DNA from: Aphelidium insulamus
Taxonomy: Eukaryota; Aphelidiomycota; Aphelidea; Aphelidiaceae
DNA: 31,818 nt
Direction: 5' to 3'
Assembly (NCBI GenBank): GCA_036784855.1
Contig: JAZDSV010000098.1
Span: 1-31,818, forward strand
Shown here: positions 1 to 9,320 of the stretch, piece after piece
Position numbering within the stretch: the stretch's first letter is position 1
Layout of the letters: the number at the start of each line of letters is the position of its first letter
Position numbers and translations under genes: made by a program
The notes under the pieces: generated by a model
What the model saw: the letters and a program-made list of their open reading frames with translations, nothing else
Database searches by the model: none
What the model was told of the DNA's origin: nothing

Positions 1-694
1 TTCTAGTCCACTGCGATCATGAAGCTTAATGAGCAGCGAAAAAGCAGTCGAGCTGCGATAGTGCTCAACTGCCTCATTGAATGCAGCTCTGATTCTATGC
101 TGCGAGATAATTTCCGACCCGGACAGAATAGAAACAACTTTGCTGGCTGAGCCGTATTTTGCAGCTACTTTTAGTTTTTCAATAGCAACCATGCGAGAAT
201 AAACGAGGGCGCCGTGATCAATTAGCACTTGAGCTGCATCTGTAGCACGCGCAGATATTGCGGTCGATAATGGAGTATTTCGGGCGAATGAAAATAATCC
301 CAATTGTGATGAATCCTTGCTCAAAATCGCCTTCACGAAGCTTGCACGGTTTTGAAAGGCTGCCAAATGTATTGCGTACGGAATTGAGGTCATGTCAACC
401 TTCTCCTTCAACAGGAATGGAAACCTGTTCAAGAAATATAGTACGCAGTCTTGATTTTTTTGGGAAATTGCAGTTCAAAGCAACCATAAAAACGTATTCT
501 TGAATTGAGCAATGCGTGCTTGTTGAATTCCGGGATTTTGCACATCAATTCACGCGCATCTCACAAATCTCACGAACATGTAATTGGCTTGAACAACCAC
601 CTTCGATAACTGTCCAAGCAGGGAGAGGGTCTCTATGAACCAGGGCGGGCAATATGAGCGCTAGGGAAACCGCTGGCCAGACGTGTGCTTTCAT
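1..694 (-). pseudogene. Decayed secreted ankyrin-family paralog, cut by the left window edge
   Basis: A minus-strand frame starting at 692-694 encodes a hydrophobic leader (MKAHVWPAVSLALILPALVH) like the signal peptides of the other family members in this window. From about position 540 down to 1 a second frame aligns with the intact paralog at 7878-9320: the segment QVLIDHGALV, then EKLKVAAKYGSASKVVS and IRAAFNEAVEHYRSS match its VLIDYGAL, KLLLAAKYGASRDVIS and IKAAFKEAVDHYQSS. The copy looks dead. The leader frame stops near 545, about 40-50 residues found in the intact paralog between leader and first helices are missing, and a TGA interrupts the body frame at about 475-477. The downstream half lies outside the window. 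The host gene family is clear; only the exact pattern of decay is uncertain, since short introns are common here. Confidence 0.6.
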
Positions 695-1109
695 TTTTGA
701 CTTTGTGCTTTTTTCGAGTTGGTGCCACTGTAACCAATTTTTCATCCAATTTAATAGACCGAGTTGGGCCCCTGGTTGTGCGGAAACCGTTGACACTTCT
801 ATTCCGATCAATATCTACTTTAACATATACTCTGCGGCAGTCATTGTGTTTCACTGACGGGAGATCATTCAATAAAATTGTTTCCACTAGCTGAAATAAT
901 CTTACTCATCCATTATTGCGTATATAAAGGAAGAGTTTTAATGAAGAGGCGATTTTTTCAACACATTCAGTTATGAAAATATCGAATTATACTGCATTGA
1001 AAGGCACACCAATGGAAACTAAGCTGGAGATTTAGAATCTCCACACATCTGATTTTTGTCGCAGGTACGGCACAGGATACAATTCATCATAGTAACTCAT
1101 CTACGTATG
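695..1109. other. Intergenic stretch between two ankyrin paralogs
   Basis: This stretch separates the leader of the decayed paralog (start codon at 692-694) from the stop codon of the next paralog (1110-1112). It should contain the promoter of the former and the 3' end of the latter. I see no coding frame with family similarity, no long repeat and no RNA gene in it. Confidence 0.5.
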
Positions 1110-2414
1110 TCATTCAACGCATGGCAGAGTTGATAAATAAACATAACCACAACTTACTAGAAGAACTAATATTTCCGCATTCCCACGCTGCACGTCACCA
1201 ACATATCGATCAGCCATGTCCATTGGCGTTTCTCCTTTAAAATTCTTAAGAATGAAACTTGCACCGACTTCGAGCAGTTCCTTGACATTCCTCAATTGCT
1301 GGTTTTTCACAGCCACGTGAAGAGAAGTGTTTCCCTCATTGTCTCTCATCTCCAGAAGATTTGGTAGCACACCATTTCGCACAGCGTGCCATAGCAACTC
1401 CTGAATGATACTCTCGTCGGAATGATACGCGGATGCAATGTGCAGAACAGTTTGCCCTTCATTATCGCGAGCCGTAATCATTACTTTGACATATTCAGGC
1501 AGCCATTTGTCCGTTAAAAATTTCACCGACGCAGCAGCTCCGGCGTGCACGACGTTGTGAAGCAAGTTCATATGATCTACAGCATCCAGCTGATTGTCGT
1601 CCTGCAGCAGATGCGGAGAATTGGCCATCAACATCTGTTCTACGGTAATGCCACGCCTTTCAGATAGCGCAGAAAGCAGATACCTGGCCGTAGAGCCACG
1701 GAAATTGTGCACCGCTGCGTTGAACGCCAAGCGAATACCATCTTGTGACAGCTTGTTGCGATGCGACAGTTGAAGAAAAATTTCTTCTGGTGCGCCGCAC
1801 TTTGCCGCTACCATCAATTTATCATGGACATTCTTAATGCCATCATCCAGAGCGCCGTGCATCACCAGCACTCTAATAATCGCAGGCTTCTTAAATAATA
1901 TTGCCAAATCCATCGGGGTACGCTTCTCAGCGTCTTCTTGCAAACGGGCCATTGGGTACCTACGTAAGATAGTTTCAGCAAAAACGGCACGATTTCGGCC
2001 AATAGCGGTCACGAGAGCGCTAAACGCAACATGTTGTCGATCTTCGTCGCCTAGGAGTCGTGCCCTTTTCAGCAAGAAAACAAAGCATTTTCTGTCATTC
2101 ACCGCAATAGCAGTGGCCAGCATCAGCTTGAGACTGGCGCCGAATTTACACCAGATTTCTTGTACAAAGCCGCGCATTACTTGCTTCAGCAGTTCCCGCA
2201 CTTTATAGCATAGCATGTAAGCAGTACTTGTTTGGAGTGGTAGGTTGTTGACGGTGCCAAAGACGTTTGCAAATTGTTATATCAAATTCTGTCGAGCATG
2301 ATGAACGACATTATCAACGAATGTTGATGGCTGATCAATATGGTCATTGCTTGCAGCGACAACTAGTGTAAATATCGCCAGCAATGAGAGCGCTTTGAAA
2401 AACAATATTCTCAT
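1110..2414 (-). pseudogene. Secreted ankyrin-repeat protein, full-length but with one in-frame stop
   Basis: One minus-strand frame runs from an ATG at 2412-2414 to a TGA at 1110-1112, 435 codons, interrupted by a single TAA at 2277-2279 (codon 46). The first 21 residues (MRILFFKALSLLAIFTLVVA) form a typical signal peptide. The rest aligns with the intact paralog: RELLKQ (intact copy LLKQLL), CFVFLLKRA (CVVFLAKAM), VLVMHGALDDG (VLIDYGALSKH), KLMVAAKCGAPEEI, IRLAFNAAVHNFRGSTARYLL. Ankyrin-like repeats with the TALH/TSLHVA core (GQTVLHIASA, GNTSLHVAVKN, GETPMDMADR) occupy the C-terminal third. Either this is a nonsense allele, or a short in-frame intron spans the stop; no good donor/acceptor pair brackets the stop without removing the conserved LLKQ segment. 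If translation restarted at 2216, the product would lack its signal peptide. Function is unknown; the fold suggests protein binding outside the cell or in the secretory path. Confidence 0.6.
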
Positions 2415-2672
2415 GTTGTTGAACTTAAAAGTTGAGTACATATTAGCAACTTGGAGTAGATCGCCACTGATCAACGTCAACGACATCGATTGGCCGATGG
2501 CCTCACAACCGATCATCAGCTGCACCAATTGGACGAATGCTGTGTACAATCGTTACAACGCTCTCAACGACTATTATCATGTATATGAATTTTGCAGTAA
2601 GGTAACATCGCCAAAGATCGCTAGAGAGCATGGATGAACTGCTACGTTGTTTGATATTGAGAAGTTCGAAAA
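2415..2672. promoter_or_regulatory. Divergent promoter between ankyrin paralog and GCP2
   Basis: The ankyrin gene starts leftward at 2414 and GCP2 rightward at 2673, so these 258 bases must hold both promoters. On the minus strand at about 2525-2533 the string TCGTCCAAT occurs, which is also the core of the 18-base motif shared by the two plus-strand ankyrin paralogs (5556-5573 and 7798-7815). No other feature is visible. Confidence 0.45.
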
Positions 2673-3075
2673 ATGGAACGGCAACTGGTGGTGGACACAC
2701 TGAATGCGCTTCAGGCAAGTGTGCCGCAATGTACACACTCAATGTGCACTCAGCGTGCACTCTCAGGGCCTTGCCGGGGAGCATGTGCAACCAGTGTCCC
2801 CCGCTGGCACCCCCAGTGGCCGCTCGTGGCAGCTCAGCGACACTGCGCAGCGACACTCTGGCTGGCGATCGCTGTTTGAGCAGCATCTCCTGCCGGTGGT
2901 TGGCCGCGTGCAGGCTGCCTGCGCCTTTATGCACCTGGATGTGGCAGAGTTGCGTACCGGAGACTCGGTGCTGCACGCCCCGTGCGACACGCTGGTGTGT
3001 GAGGCCCTACAAGCACACTTGCGCCAGGCACACCAGCAGCCACTACTACTTCTCCTCACCCAGCTGGAGGCACGT

Positions 3076-3107
<32 letters not shown>

Positions 3108-5404
3108 CATAAAGTATGTTAACATTGTACTTGCAGACCAGAATGAATGCCGGACAGCAGCTCACACTGACCCAACTGTGGGCGCATCTGCAGCAGCAGT
3201 CGGCGCCCAAGCGCTGGGAGCTGCTGGACACCCTGACAGACGACATCAAGTACTGTTTGGCGCTGCGACGCGGTACGCGCATAAACAACCCTGACCGCCT
3301 GATTGCCACGCCGCTCGATGTGCTTCACTCGCACGTGAACCAGTGTCGCGGGCAAGTGTTATACATTTTGCCAGTTCAATTATATTTATCGGCAGAGACC
3401 CGCTTGCATTGCAGTGGGCACAGGCGGCGTTTGTGGCCGCCGCTCAGCCATATCTGTCCCAAATTGTTGCTTGGGTGTGGACGGGGCGGCTGATGGCAAT
3501 GCCGGCACAAACAGATGCCGACACCGGTTTCATGGTTGTGCAGCGTGCGGCCGCCAGCACAATTGGCGAGCTGCACCGCAACTTCTGGGATGGCAAATAC
3601 CAGTTCCGCTCATACTTGTCGCCCCAGACCGGCCAGGAAGGTTTGTCTCATAATTCTATATACATAAACTTTATATCGTCAGAAAGTGGAATCCCGGCAT
3701 TTTTGGAGCCGCTGGCAGAGCGCATTCTACTGGCAGGCAAGTACTGGAATGTGTTGCGCGAGTGTTCGGCCGAAGACGGAGATAGCGGCGACGATGAAGT
3801 GGCGCAACTGATGGAAGCGGCGGACGTCCTACTCACCAGCCCTCTGAAGGCGTTTGCCGAGCGTGTCAAACTGATGGCATACATGCGGTCCATACTGCAG
3901 ACTGATGGAAATACGGTGGTTGCCAAGCCACCTGTCGCCTTTATTGAGCGACGGGATGAAGAAGGCGTAGAGACTGTCGAGCAGATTGTGGGCGGCGAAT
4001 TGGAGGTGCTGGTGAATGATGCGTACGCCGTGGCCAACAAGCACGTTCTCTCTCTCCTGTTTCAGCGTCATAACTTTATGGCTCGCCTGAGGTTTGTCGG
4101 TGTTGTTGTTCTGCATACATAAATCTTAATTATTGGTGACCAGAACGATAAAGAGTTTCTTCTTTACCGACTGCGGCGACTTCTTTGACTCCTTTCTGGA
4201 CTTGGCGTATGATGGACTGCGCACACTGCCACCGGCCTCGTTTCCCCCGGAGCGCCTGCAAACCCTGTTTGACTTGGCTGTGATGGGATCCACAGCCGCA
4301 CAACCAGACACCGCGGCACACCAGCAGTCGTCGGTCAGGTTTACATTTGCGAAACTGTCGCTGGTTGACCAGTTGACACGCAATCTGGACGTGGTTACTG
4401 AAACAGAGACGGACGAGGTGGCGGCGGCCATTCAGCGCAAAGCGTCCCGGGAATCGTTAAGTGGCGATTCTCTCACAGATGGCGGCAACAGCGGCGGCAA
4501 GGCCACACTATATGCCATACACACGCTGGTGCTGGAGTACGACGAGCCGTTCCCAGTCTCGCTTGTTATGTCCAAGAAGGCGCTGGTCAAGTACCAGTTG
4601 ATATTTCGGCACTTGCTGTCCCTCAAGTGTCTTCAGCGACAACTCGGTTCGGCGTGGGCCGACCATCAAGCGGCATTCAAGCGACTGTCGGTGTGGCTGC
4701 GCTCGCCGGACGCGGCGGTACTGCCCGGAGACGGGAATGATGTGCGCCGCCGGCTGACTGTCACACTGCACGCCGCCGCTCATTTGCGGGCACGCATGCT
4801 CCACTTTTGTCGCACGGTGCTGTCGTTCACGTTTGGCGAAGTGCTGCAGCCGCTCTACCTCTCCGCCGAGGAGGCCATGCGTAATGCCGGCACTGTGGAC
4901 GAGCTGATGGCGCTGCACCACGACTTTCTCGACTCGTGCCTCAAAGAGTGTCTGCTGACCAACCGTGATGCTGTGCTGGCAAGTAAAGAATGCACGCTGT
5001 AATCACTCTACATAACACTTTGTATGTAGGCACTGCATCAATGCACGCAGACCTGTTTAGGTTTTGTGGCACAGTCTGAGCGGTTCATGAAGAGCTTCCT
5101 GCTGGACCCATCGGTGGTGCTGGAGGCGGCGGCGGCGGCACCATCACCGACGACAACCACGTCGACAGCCGTTGCAGACACCCGACGCTCCGTGCTGGAC
5201 ATGTACGCCGAGATTGTTGAGCAGAGCGGGCGCTCGTTTGATGCGCATGTTCTGCGCTGTATCGGTATTGTGCGCGTGATGCACACGGAAGAGTATGACT
5301 ACAGAGTGGGAATACTGGCCACCATGCTGTCCAATGGTGGCGCGGCTTCCGGAAACGCTGCCTCTGTTCCGCCTTCAGATGGTGATCAAGTTGCGGCATT
5401 TTAA
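2673..5404 (+). CDS. TUBGCP2: Gamma-tubulin complex component 2 (GCP2)
   Basis: GCP2 is a core subunit of the gamma-tubulin small complex that nucleates microtubules at organising centres. I model seven exons: 2673-2714, 2767-3069, 3137-3351, 3396-3640, 3683-4091, 4144-4978, 5075-5404, giving 792 residues with every phase matching. Diagnostic similarity to animal GCP2 includes LETRMNAGQQLTLTQLW, GIPAFLEPLAERILLAGKYW followed by NVLREC, GDFFDSFLDLA, KALVKYQLIFRHL and HHDFLDSCLKECLLTN. The last two lie in the C-terminal gamma-tubulin-binding half. The protein is about 110 residues shorter than human GCP2, mostly at the N-terminus, so an upstream exon may be missing from the model. Introns 1, 2, 3 and 6 use GC-AG borders (GCAAGT three times, GCACGT once); introns 4 and 5 are GT-AG. 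No GT donor restores the frame at introns 2, 3 or 6. Confidence 0.93.
2715..2766 (+). other. GC-AG intron 1 of GCP2
   Basis: A 52-nt intron with border CAG|GCAAGT and acceptor CTCTCAG. It joins a 14-codon first exon to the conserved frame in phase 0. A nearer CAG acceptor (39 nt) would leave the wrong frame. This is the least certain of the four because the first exon is short. Confidence 0.6.
3070..3136 (+). other. GC-AG intron 2 of GCP2
   Basis: A 67-nt intron with border GAG|GCACGT and acceptor TTGCAG, phase 0. The splice rebuilds QLE-TRMNAGQQLTLTQLW, which aligns without gaps to GCP2 from animals. Using the nearby GT (GCAC|GTTATA) gives the wrong frame. Most of the intron is an uninterrupted TA run. 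Confidence 0.85.
3076..3102. repeat. (TA)n microsatellite inside GCP2 intron 2
   Basis: An uninterrupted TA dinucleotide run occupies about 27 of the 67 intron bases, just after the donor and before the TTAAC-like branch-point region. Similar runs sit in the first photolyase intron (22332-22352) and the second universal stress protein intron (16929-16946). Confidence 0.9.
3352..3395 (+). other. GC-AG intron 3 of GCP2
   Basis: A 44-nt intron with border CGG|GCAAGT and acceptor CGGCAG, phase 2. The splice gives CRG-DPLALQWAQAAFVAAA, matching the segment of human GCP2 just before the EKWIYRG motif. The alternative GT a few bases on (CAA|GTGTTA) breaks the frame. Confidence 0.88.
4979..5074 (+). 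other. GC-AG intron 6 of GCP2
   Basis: A 96-nt intron with border CTG|GCAAGT and acceptor GGCACAG, phase 0. Read through, the frame stops at 5000-5002; spliced, it joins LTNRDAVL to SERFMKSFLLD, as expected for the C-terminus of GCP2. Confidence 0.85.
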
Positions 5405-5594
5405 CAGGCTTGTTTTCAAGTAAACTCCGGTCTTGCATTATTGTAATTTGACCTGCATTGCATCAGCATCAATATGTGCATATATCTCTCTCCATAGTTA
5501 TCACTGGCTGCCCGTTAGCCTGTTGACAGCTCACAGCAGCTCTCCCTGGAAGCGTGATCGTCCAATCAAACGCTACGTGTGCACATTTCCATTA
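5405..5594. other. Intergenic stretch between GCP2 and the MITE
   Basis: This holds the GCP2 3' end and, at its right side, what appears to be the original promoter of the ankyrin gene at 6213, including the shared CCAAT-type motif at 5556-5573. No canonical AATAAA signal was found after the GCP2 stop. Confidence 0.5.
5556..5573 (+). promoter_or_regulatory. Shared CCAAT-type upstream motif, copy 1
   Basis: The 18 bases GATCGTCCAATCAAACGC are identical to those at 7798-7815, which lie 63 nt before the start of the intact ankyrin gene. Without the inserted element this copy would lie about 25-30 nt before the ankyrin start at 6213; it is now about 640 nt away. Function as a promoter element is inferred from position and conservation. 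Confidence 0.55.
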
Positions 5595-6207
5595 GGGGGT
5601 TTCAAATATAAAATGAGCCCATCAGTTCTGATGACAAATTCAGCGTAATATCCATGGTAACGGCCCTTTAACTTTGAGTGCACCCATCAGTTCTGATGGT
5701 GTCCTAGCGCGGTACAAGTGCCGCGTATGTCGCGCTGACTCGTGCTATGGCGGATAGACTCTAGATATAGGATACCTGGGTAGTACTGTTGTAGAATCTG
5801 AGTTGGTGCGTGCTTGAAGCTTTGTTGCAGTGGTATAAGGCTCAGGTCTATTCCACATAAGTACTGCGGCAATCCCAATGTATATATACTTTGCCAGAGT
5901 ACTGTCACATGCTGCACATGCAGCCATGGCCAGCTACCTAATGCACTGTCACAGCTATGAATGGTGACACCGCAGTGGCGCTGCAGCACTATCCATCCGC
6001 CCCGGGCAGAGATTAGGAGTGGTATAGTGTGGTTAGGACGGTAGTAGAACGGGGTGGGGCGGTTGCGTAGTACGAGGTGGGCAGGAGCGGCGACGGTTTG
6101 TCGACCCATCAGAACTGATGGAAACTGATGGCCCATCAGTTTGCTCAGCCAATCAGCGTTTGTTTGTCAATCAGAACTGAAGGGAATTTTTTAACTTTGA
6201 AACCCCC
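5595..6207. mobile_element. MITE-like non-autonomous DNA transposon with TA target-site duplication
   Basis: The element begins GGGGGTTTCAAA and ends TTTGAAACCCCC, perfect terminal inverted repeats over 12 bases, and is flanked on both sides by TA (5593-5594, 6208-6209). The inverted similarity continues imperfectly for about 45 bases further in: both ends carry CAGTTCTGAT followed by GACAAA when read inward. Inside, CCATCAGTTCTGATGG (about 5684-5700) and its reverse complement (about 6105-6121) form subterminal inverted repeats that are also near-palindromes. No transposase frame is present in 613 bp. Terminal repeats plus a TA duplication fit a Tc1/mariner-type MITE. The right end is five bases before the start codon at 6213. 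Confidence 0.8.
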
Positions 6208-6212
6208 TATTG

Positions 6213-7764
6213 ATGATAAAATTGTTTTGGCCGCAATTGCTCGTACTCGCGTTTTCATTCGCCGCGCACGCTGTCACCGACGGGACCAGGGCTGTGTCTG
6301 ACGCGCAATCGACACTGAATCATGACCTCTCGGCAACGGCTGATATGGTGCCTCCACTCAAAGAGCTTTCCATCCGCGCCTTGATGACAACGGCGGGCAG
6401 GCTGGACCGCCAATTACTACTGTTAGCCGTTCCAGAGCAGTTATACATTCCCATTCTGGCCGAGACGGGCTCGTGTCACCTTGCCCGTCAAGTATTGAGC
6501 CAGTTCCCAAATGAAGATCGAGACGATTTCGTGCAGAGGCCGCAATTTATTGCCGCCTTTGAGGAGATGCTTGGCGATGCAATCCGACATAACGACTTGG
6601 AGTGTGTCATATTTCTTGCTAACGCGATGCCATTCCTTCTGACCACTCGTACGAGATGCCGCATGTCCGATTACATCGAATCCGTAGCCACGTGCCCCAT
6701 TCACCACGCAGCCTTCCTGGGTCGAGAAGATGTGATCAGGGCAATTTGAATATCCATCCGTCGCAGCGCGACCTCAAACATCCAAACTACTGCACGCCAT
6801 TTTACTCATCCATAGGATTCCGTTTTCACCACCACATGTTGACAAATCAAGTTTTTATCGAGCATGGCGCTCTGGACAACTATGAAGCAACTTTCGCCCA
6901 TAAGCTGATGCTGGCGGCAAAATACGGCGCTTCACGAGACATTATTTCAGGCCTTATTAAATCGAACATGAATCCAATTTCACCCAATGACATCAAAGCT
7001 GCATTCAAAGAGGCGGTGAAGCATTTCCACAGTACTGCTGCCAACTGCTTGCTTTCCTGGCTACCCGATTGCAGTGATCTTGACACAAGCCAACTGGCTA
7101 TTGCCGACAGCCTTGTTGGACAGCTTGGTCGCATTGCATATGATTATCAAGTCGGATTGTTGCGCGATTCAATTCGCGCCGGGGCACTGGGATCAGCAGA
7201 TTATATCTTGGAGCGTGCTGTAGACCCCGTGGCATTGTTGATGGAACGCGATACCGCCGGGAAAACCGCTCTTCACGTCGCAGCGTCTGAACAATCGGAT
7301 CCGAGAGTTGTACAATTATTATTGAAGTACCAGCCGGAAAAAAGTACAAAACGATCTTGGATTGCTTTCAAGTCAACTATCACGGGCTGGCGCAGCACGA
7401 TAACATTGGTAAAGAGGTACTACATGATGCAGTTGCGAATGACAGACTACAAAATGTGGTGGCGCTGATGCACGCTGGTGCAGACATGAACGCTGAGTGT
7501 GATTTTGAACGACCGAGTCCACTTTTAGTCTCTGTGATACGGTCAAATGTGGCTATAACCGAGGCTTTATTGAGGGGTGCTCGCGCTCAATCCGGCTACA
7601 TATTTAGGCCGAAAAATCTCCAGCAGTTGCTTATTGAAGCTAAAAAGCGCACTTATGCTCGATTCGTCGAACTGATAAGCAATGAAATCGAGATGTATGG
7701 CCACGAATGCACAAGTATACGAACAACTGCGACTGCGAGTGAGCGAAATAGAGGCGCAAATTGA
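6213..7764 (+). pseudogene. Secreted ankyrin-repeat paralog broken by two frame shifts
   Basis: The start codon at 6213 is chosen because the leader MIKLFWPQLLVLAFSFAAHA aligns with the leader of the intact neighbour at 7878. The two share LKELSIR/LQELSIR, CHLARQVLSQFP, ECVIFLANAMPFLL, HGALDNYEA, KLMLAAKYGASRDIIS, IKAAFKEAV, GKTALHVAASEQSDPRVVQ and YIFRPKNLQQLL. Alignment moves between frames at about 6742-6750 and again near 7365-7375, at points where the intact copy has continuous sequence and no splice signals are visible. Each is consistent with a single-base change. The C-terminal tail after NEIEMYG differs from the paralog. The MITE ends five bases upstream, so the gene has probably lost its promoter too. 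It could still be expressed as a short 179-residue secreted product from the first frame. Confidence 0.75.
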
Positions 7765-7797
7765 ACTTAATAATTATTACTCAGGCACAGGAGGCGC

Positions 7798-7815
7798 GAT
7801 CGTCCAATCAAACGC
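7798..7815 (+). promoter_or_regulatory. Shared CCAAT-type upstream motif, copy 2
   Basis: The same 18-base string as at 5556-5573, here 63 nt upstream of the ATG at 7878. Identity across otherwise diverged flanks suggests a retained regulatory site, although recent shared descent of the two paralogs is an alternative. Confidence 0.55.
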
Positions 7816-7877
7816 CGTAGTGATTACACGAGCCCAGCGCTGCAGCCCGACGCGCAACGTTTTCAAAAAATCATTAG

Positions 7878-9320
7878 ATGAACTATTGGCAGCATTTTCT
7901 CGTACTACTCGCGTTCGCCCTCGCCGCTCGCGCATTCCCGGATGGCACTGATGGGGCTGCAGATGTGCCTAGTTCTCAGGTGGACAACGGTGAGGTGCCG
8001 TCACTTCAAGAGCTTTCTATACGCGATTTGACGGTCACATCGGATCTACTCAAACAACTTTTGGAATCAAGTTTTCCAGATTATTTCTACATTCCAGTCA
8101 TTGCCAAGTCTGGGTCGTGCTTTCTCGCCCGGCAAGTGTTGAGCCACTTTCCAGATGATCAACGAAACAAGATTGCGCAGTGGGCGCAATTTAAGCCCGC
8201 CTTTCTGAAGATGATCTACGAGGCGATTTCGGACAATGACGTAGAATGCGTCGTTTTCCTTGCCAAAGCGATGCCATTCCTGCTTATCGAACAAATGGAA
8301 CCTACAGATACTTTTCCCATCCACTTCGCCATTCGGCTAGGCCGCAAGGATGTCGTTGAGGCGTTCTTGCAAGTTGCTCCTCGACTCATTGAACAAAAAA
8401 ACGAGCAGAAACGATCGCCATTAGCCGAGTCAATAGAATGGCGCGATAGCAGGAATCACAGGTTAACACGTAAAGTGCTAATCGATTATGGAGCGCTAAG
8501 CAAACATGAAGCAGGTGCGGCTGAAAAATTGTTGCTGGCAGCAAAGTACGGTGCTTCACGCGACGTAATTTCTGATCTCATTGGCACAAATTCGATTTCA
8601 CCCGATGACATCAAAGCTGCATTCAAAGAGGCGGTGGACCATTACCAGAGCAGTGCTGCCAACTACCTGCTTACTCGGTGTGATGATGTCAGCGATCTTA
8701 GTCTAAAACAACTGGCTATTGCGGACAACTTGGATGGGCAACTTGATCGCGAACCAAACCCTAATTCTGTCTCGCTATTGCACGATGCAGTGCGCGCAGG
8801 GGCATTAGGGTCTGTGGAGTATATCTTAAAGCGTGCTGCAGACCCGCTAGAACTGCTGGTGGCACGAAATGAAGGTGGATTAACTGCTCTTCATATTGCA
8901 GCGGCTGAACAAGCGGATCCTAGAGTTGTGCAATTTTTATTGCAGTACCAGCCAAAGAAGAGTAGAAAAAGATCGTGGCTTGCATTCATGCCAGGTGCCG
9001 ATACGGAACTATCAGTGCAGCAAGACATTGCGGGCAACACGCCACTACATGATGCAGTTCTGGGAAGCATGTTGCAAAATGTGGTATTGCTGATGCGCGC
9101 TGGCTCCGACTTGCATTGGAAAAACAATGCTAAACATACTCCACTTATGCTGTCTATCATGAATTGCAATGTTGCAATTACTGAGGCGCTACTGAGTATT
9201 GCTCGCTCTCGACCTGGCTATATTTTCCAACCAAGCAATCTTCCGCAATTGCTTCACATGGCCAAGGGTCGTTCCTCACCTCGATTTGTTGAACTGATCG
9301 AGAACGAAGTCCAGTTGTAA
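7878..9320 (+). CDS. Secreted ankyrin-repeat protein, intact family member
   Basis: A single-exon gene of 480 residues. Residues 1-19 (MNYWQHFLVLLAFALAARA) form a clear signal peptide with AXA cleavage site. There is no second membrane segment and no retention signal, so export or delivery to a vacuole is likely. The N-terminal half is alpha-helical with degenerate ankyrin-type pairs (TFPIHFAIRLGRKDVVEAFL, VLIDYGAL). Clearer repeats follow: SLLHDAVRAGALGSVEYIL at about residue 295, GLTALHIAAAEQADPRVVQ at about 335, GNTPLHDAV at about 387 and HTPLMLSIMNCNVAITEALL at about 420. No catalytic domain was recognised. It is the only uninterrupted copy among four paralogs in the first 9.3 kb; the others at 1-694, 1110-2414 and 6213-7764 are broken. 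Ankyrin repeats bind proteins; a secreted set evolving this way would fit surface or host-interaction roles, but that is inference. Confidence 0.85.
   Translation: MNYWQHFLVLLAFALAARAFPDGTDGAADVPSSQVDNGEVPSLQELSIRDLTVTSDLLKQLLESSFPDYFYIPVIAKSGSCFLARQVLSHFPDDQRNKIAQWAQFKPAFLKMIYEAISDNDVECVVFLAKAMPFLLIEQMEPTDTFPIHFAIRLGRKDVVEAFLQVAPRLIEQKNEQKRSPLAESIEWRDSRNHRLTRKVLIDYGALSKHEAGAAEKLLLAAKYGASRDVISDLIGTNSISPDDIKAAFKEAVDHYQSSAANYLLTRCDDVSDLSLKQLAIADNLDGQLDREPNPNSVSLLHDAVRAGALGSVEYILKRAADPLELLVARNEGGLTALHIAAAEQADPRVVQFLLQYQPKKSRKRSWLAFMPGADTELSVQQDIAGNTPLHDAVLGSMLQNVVLLMRAGSDLHWKNNAKHTPLMLSIMNCNVAITEALLSIARSRPGYIFQPSNLPQLLHMAKGRSSPRFVELIENEVQL

Noticed and set aside
5687-6136. A 149-codon minus-strand frame inside the MITE-like element
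   Set aside because: No transposase motif (no DDE pattern) and no similarity to any family; the element is non-autonomous.
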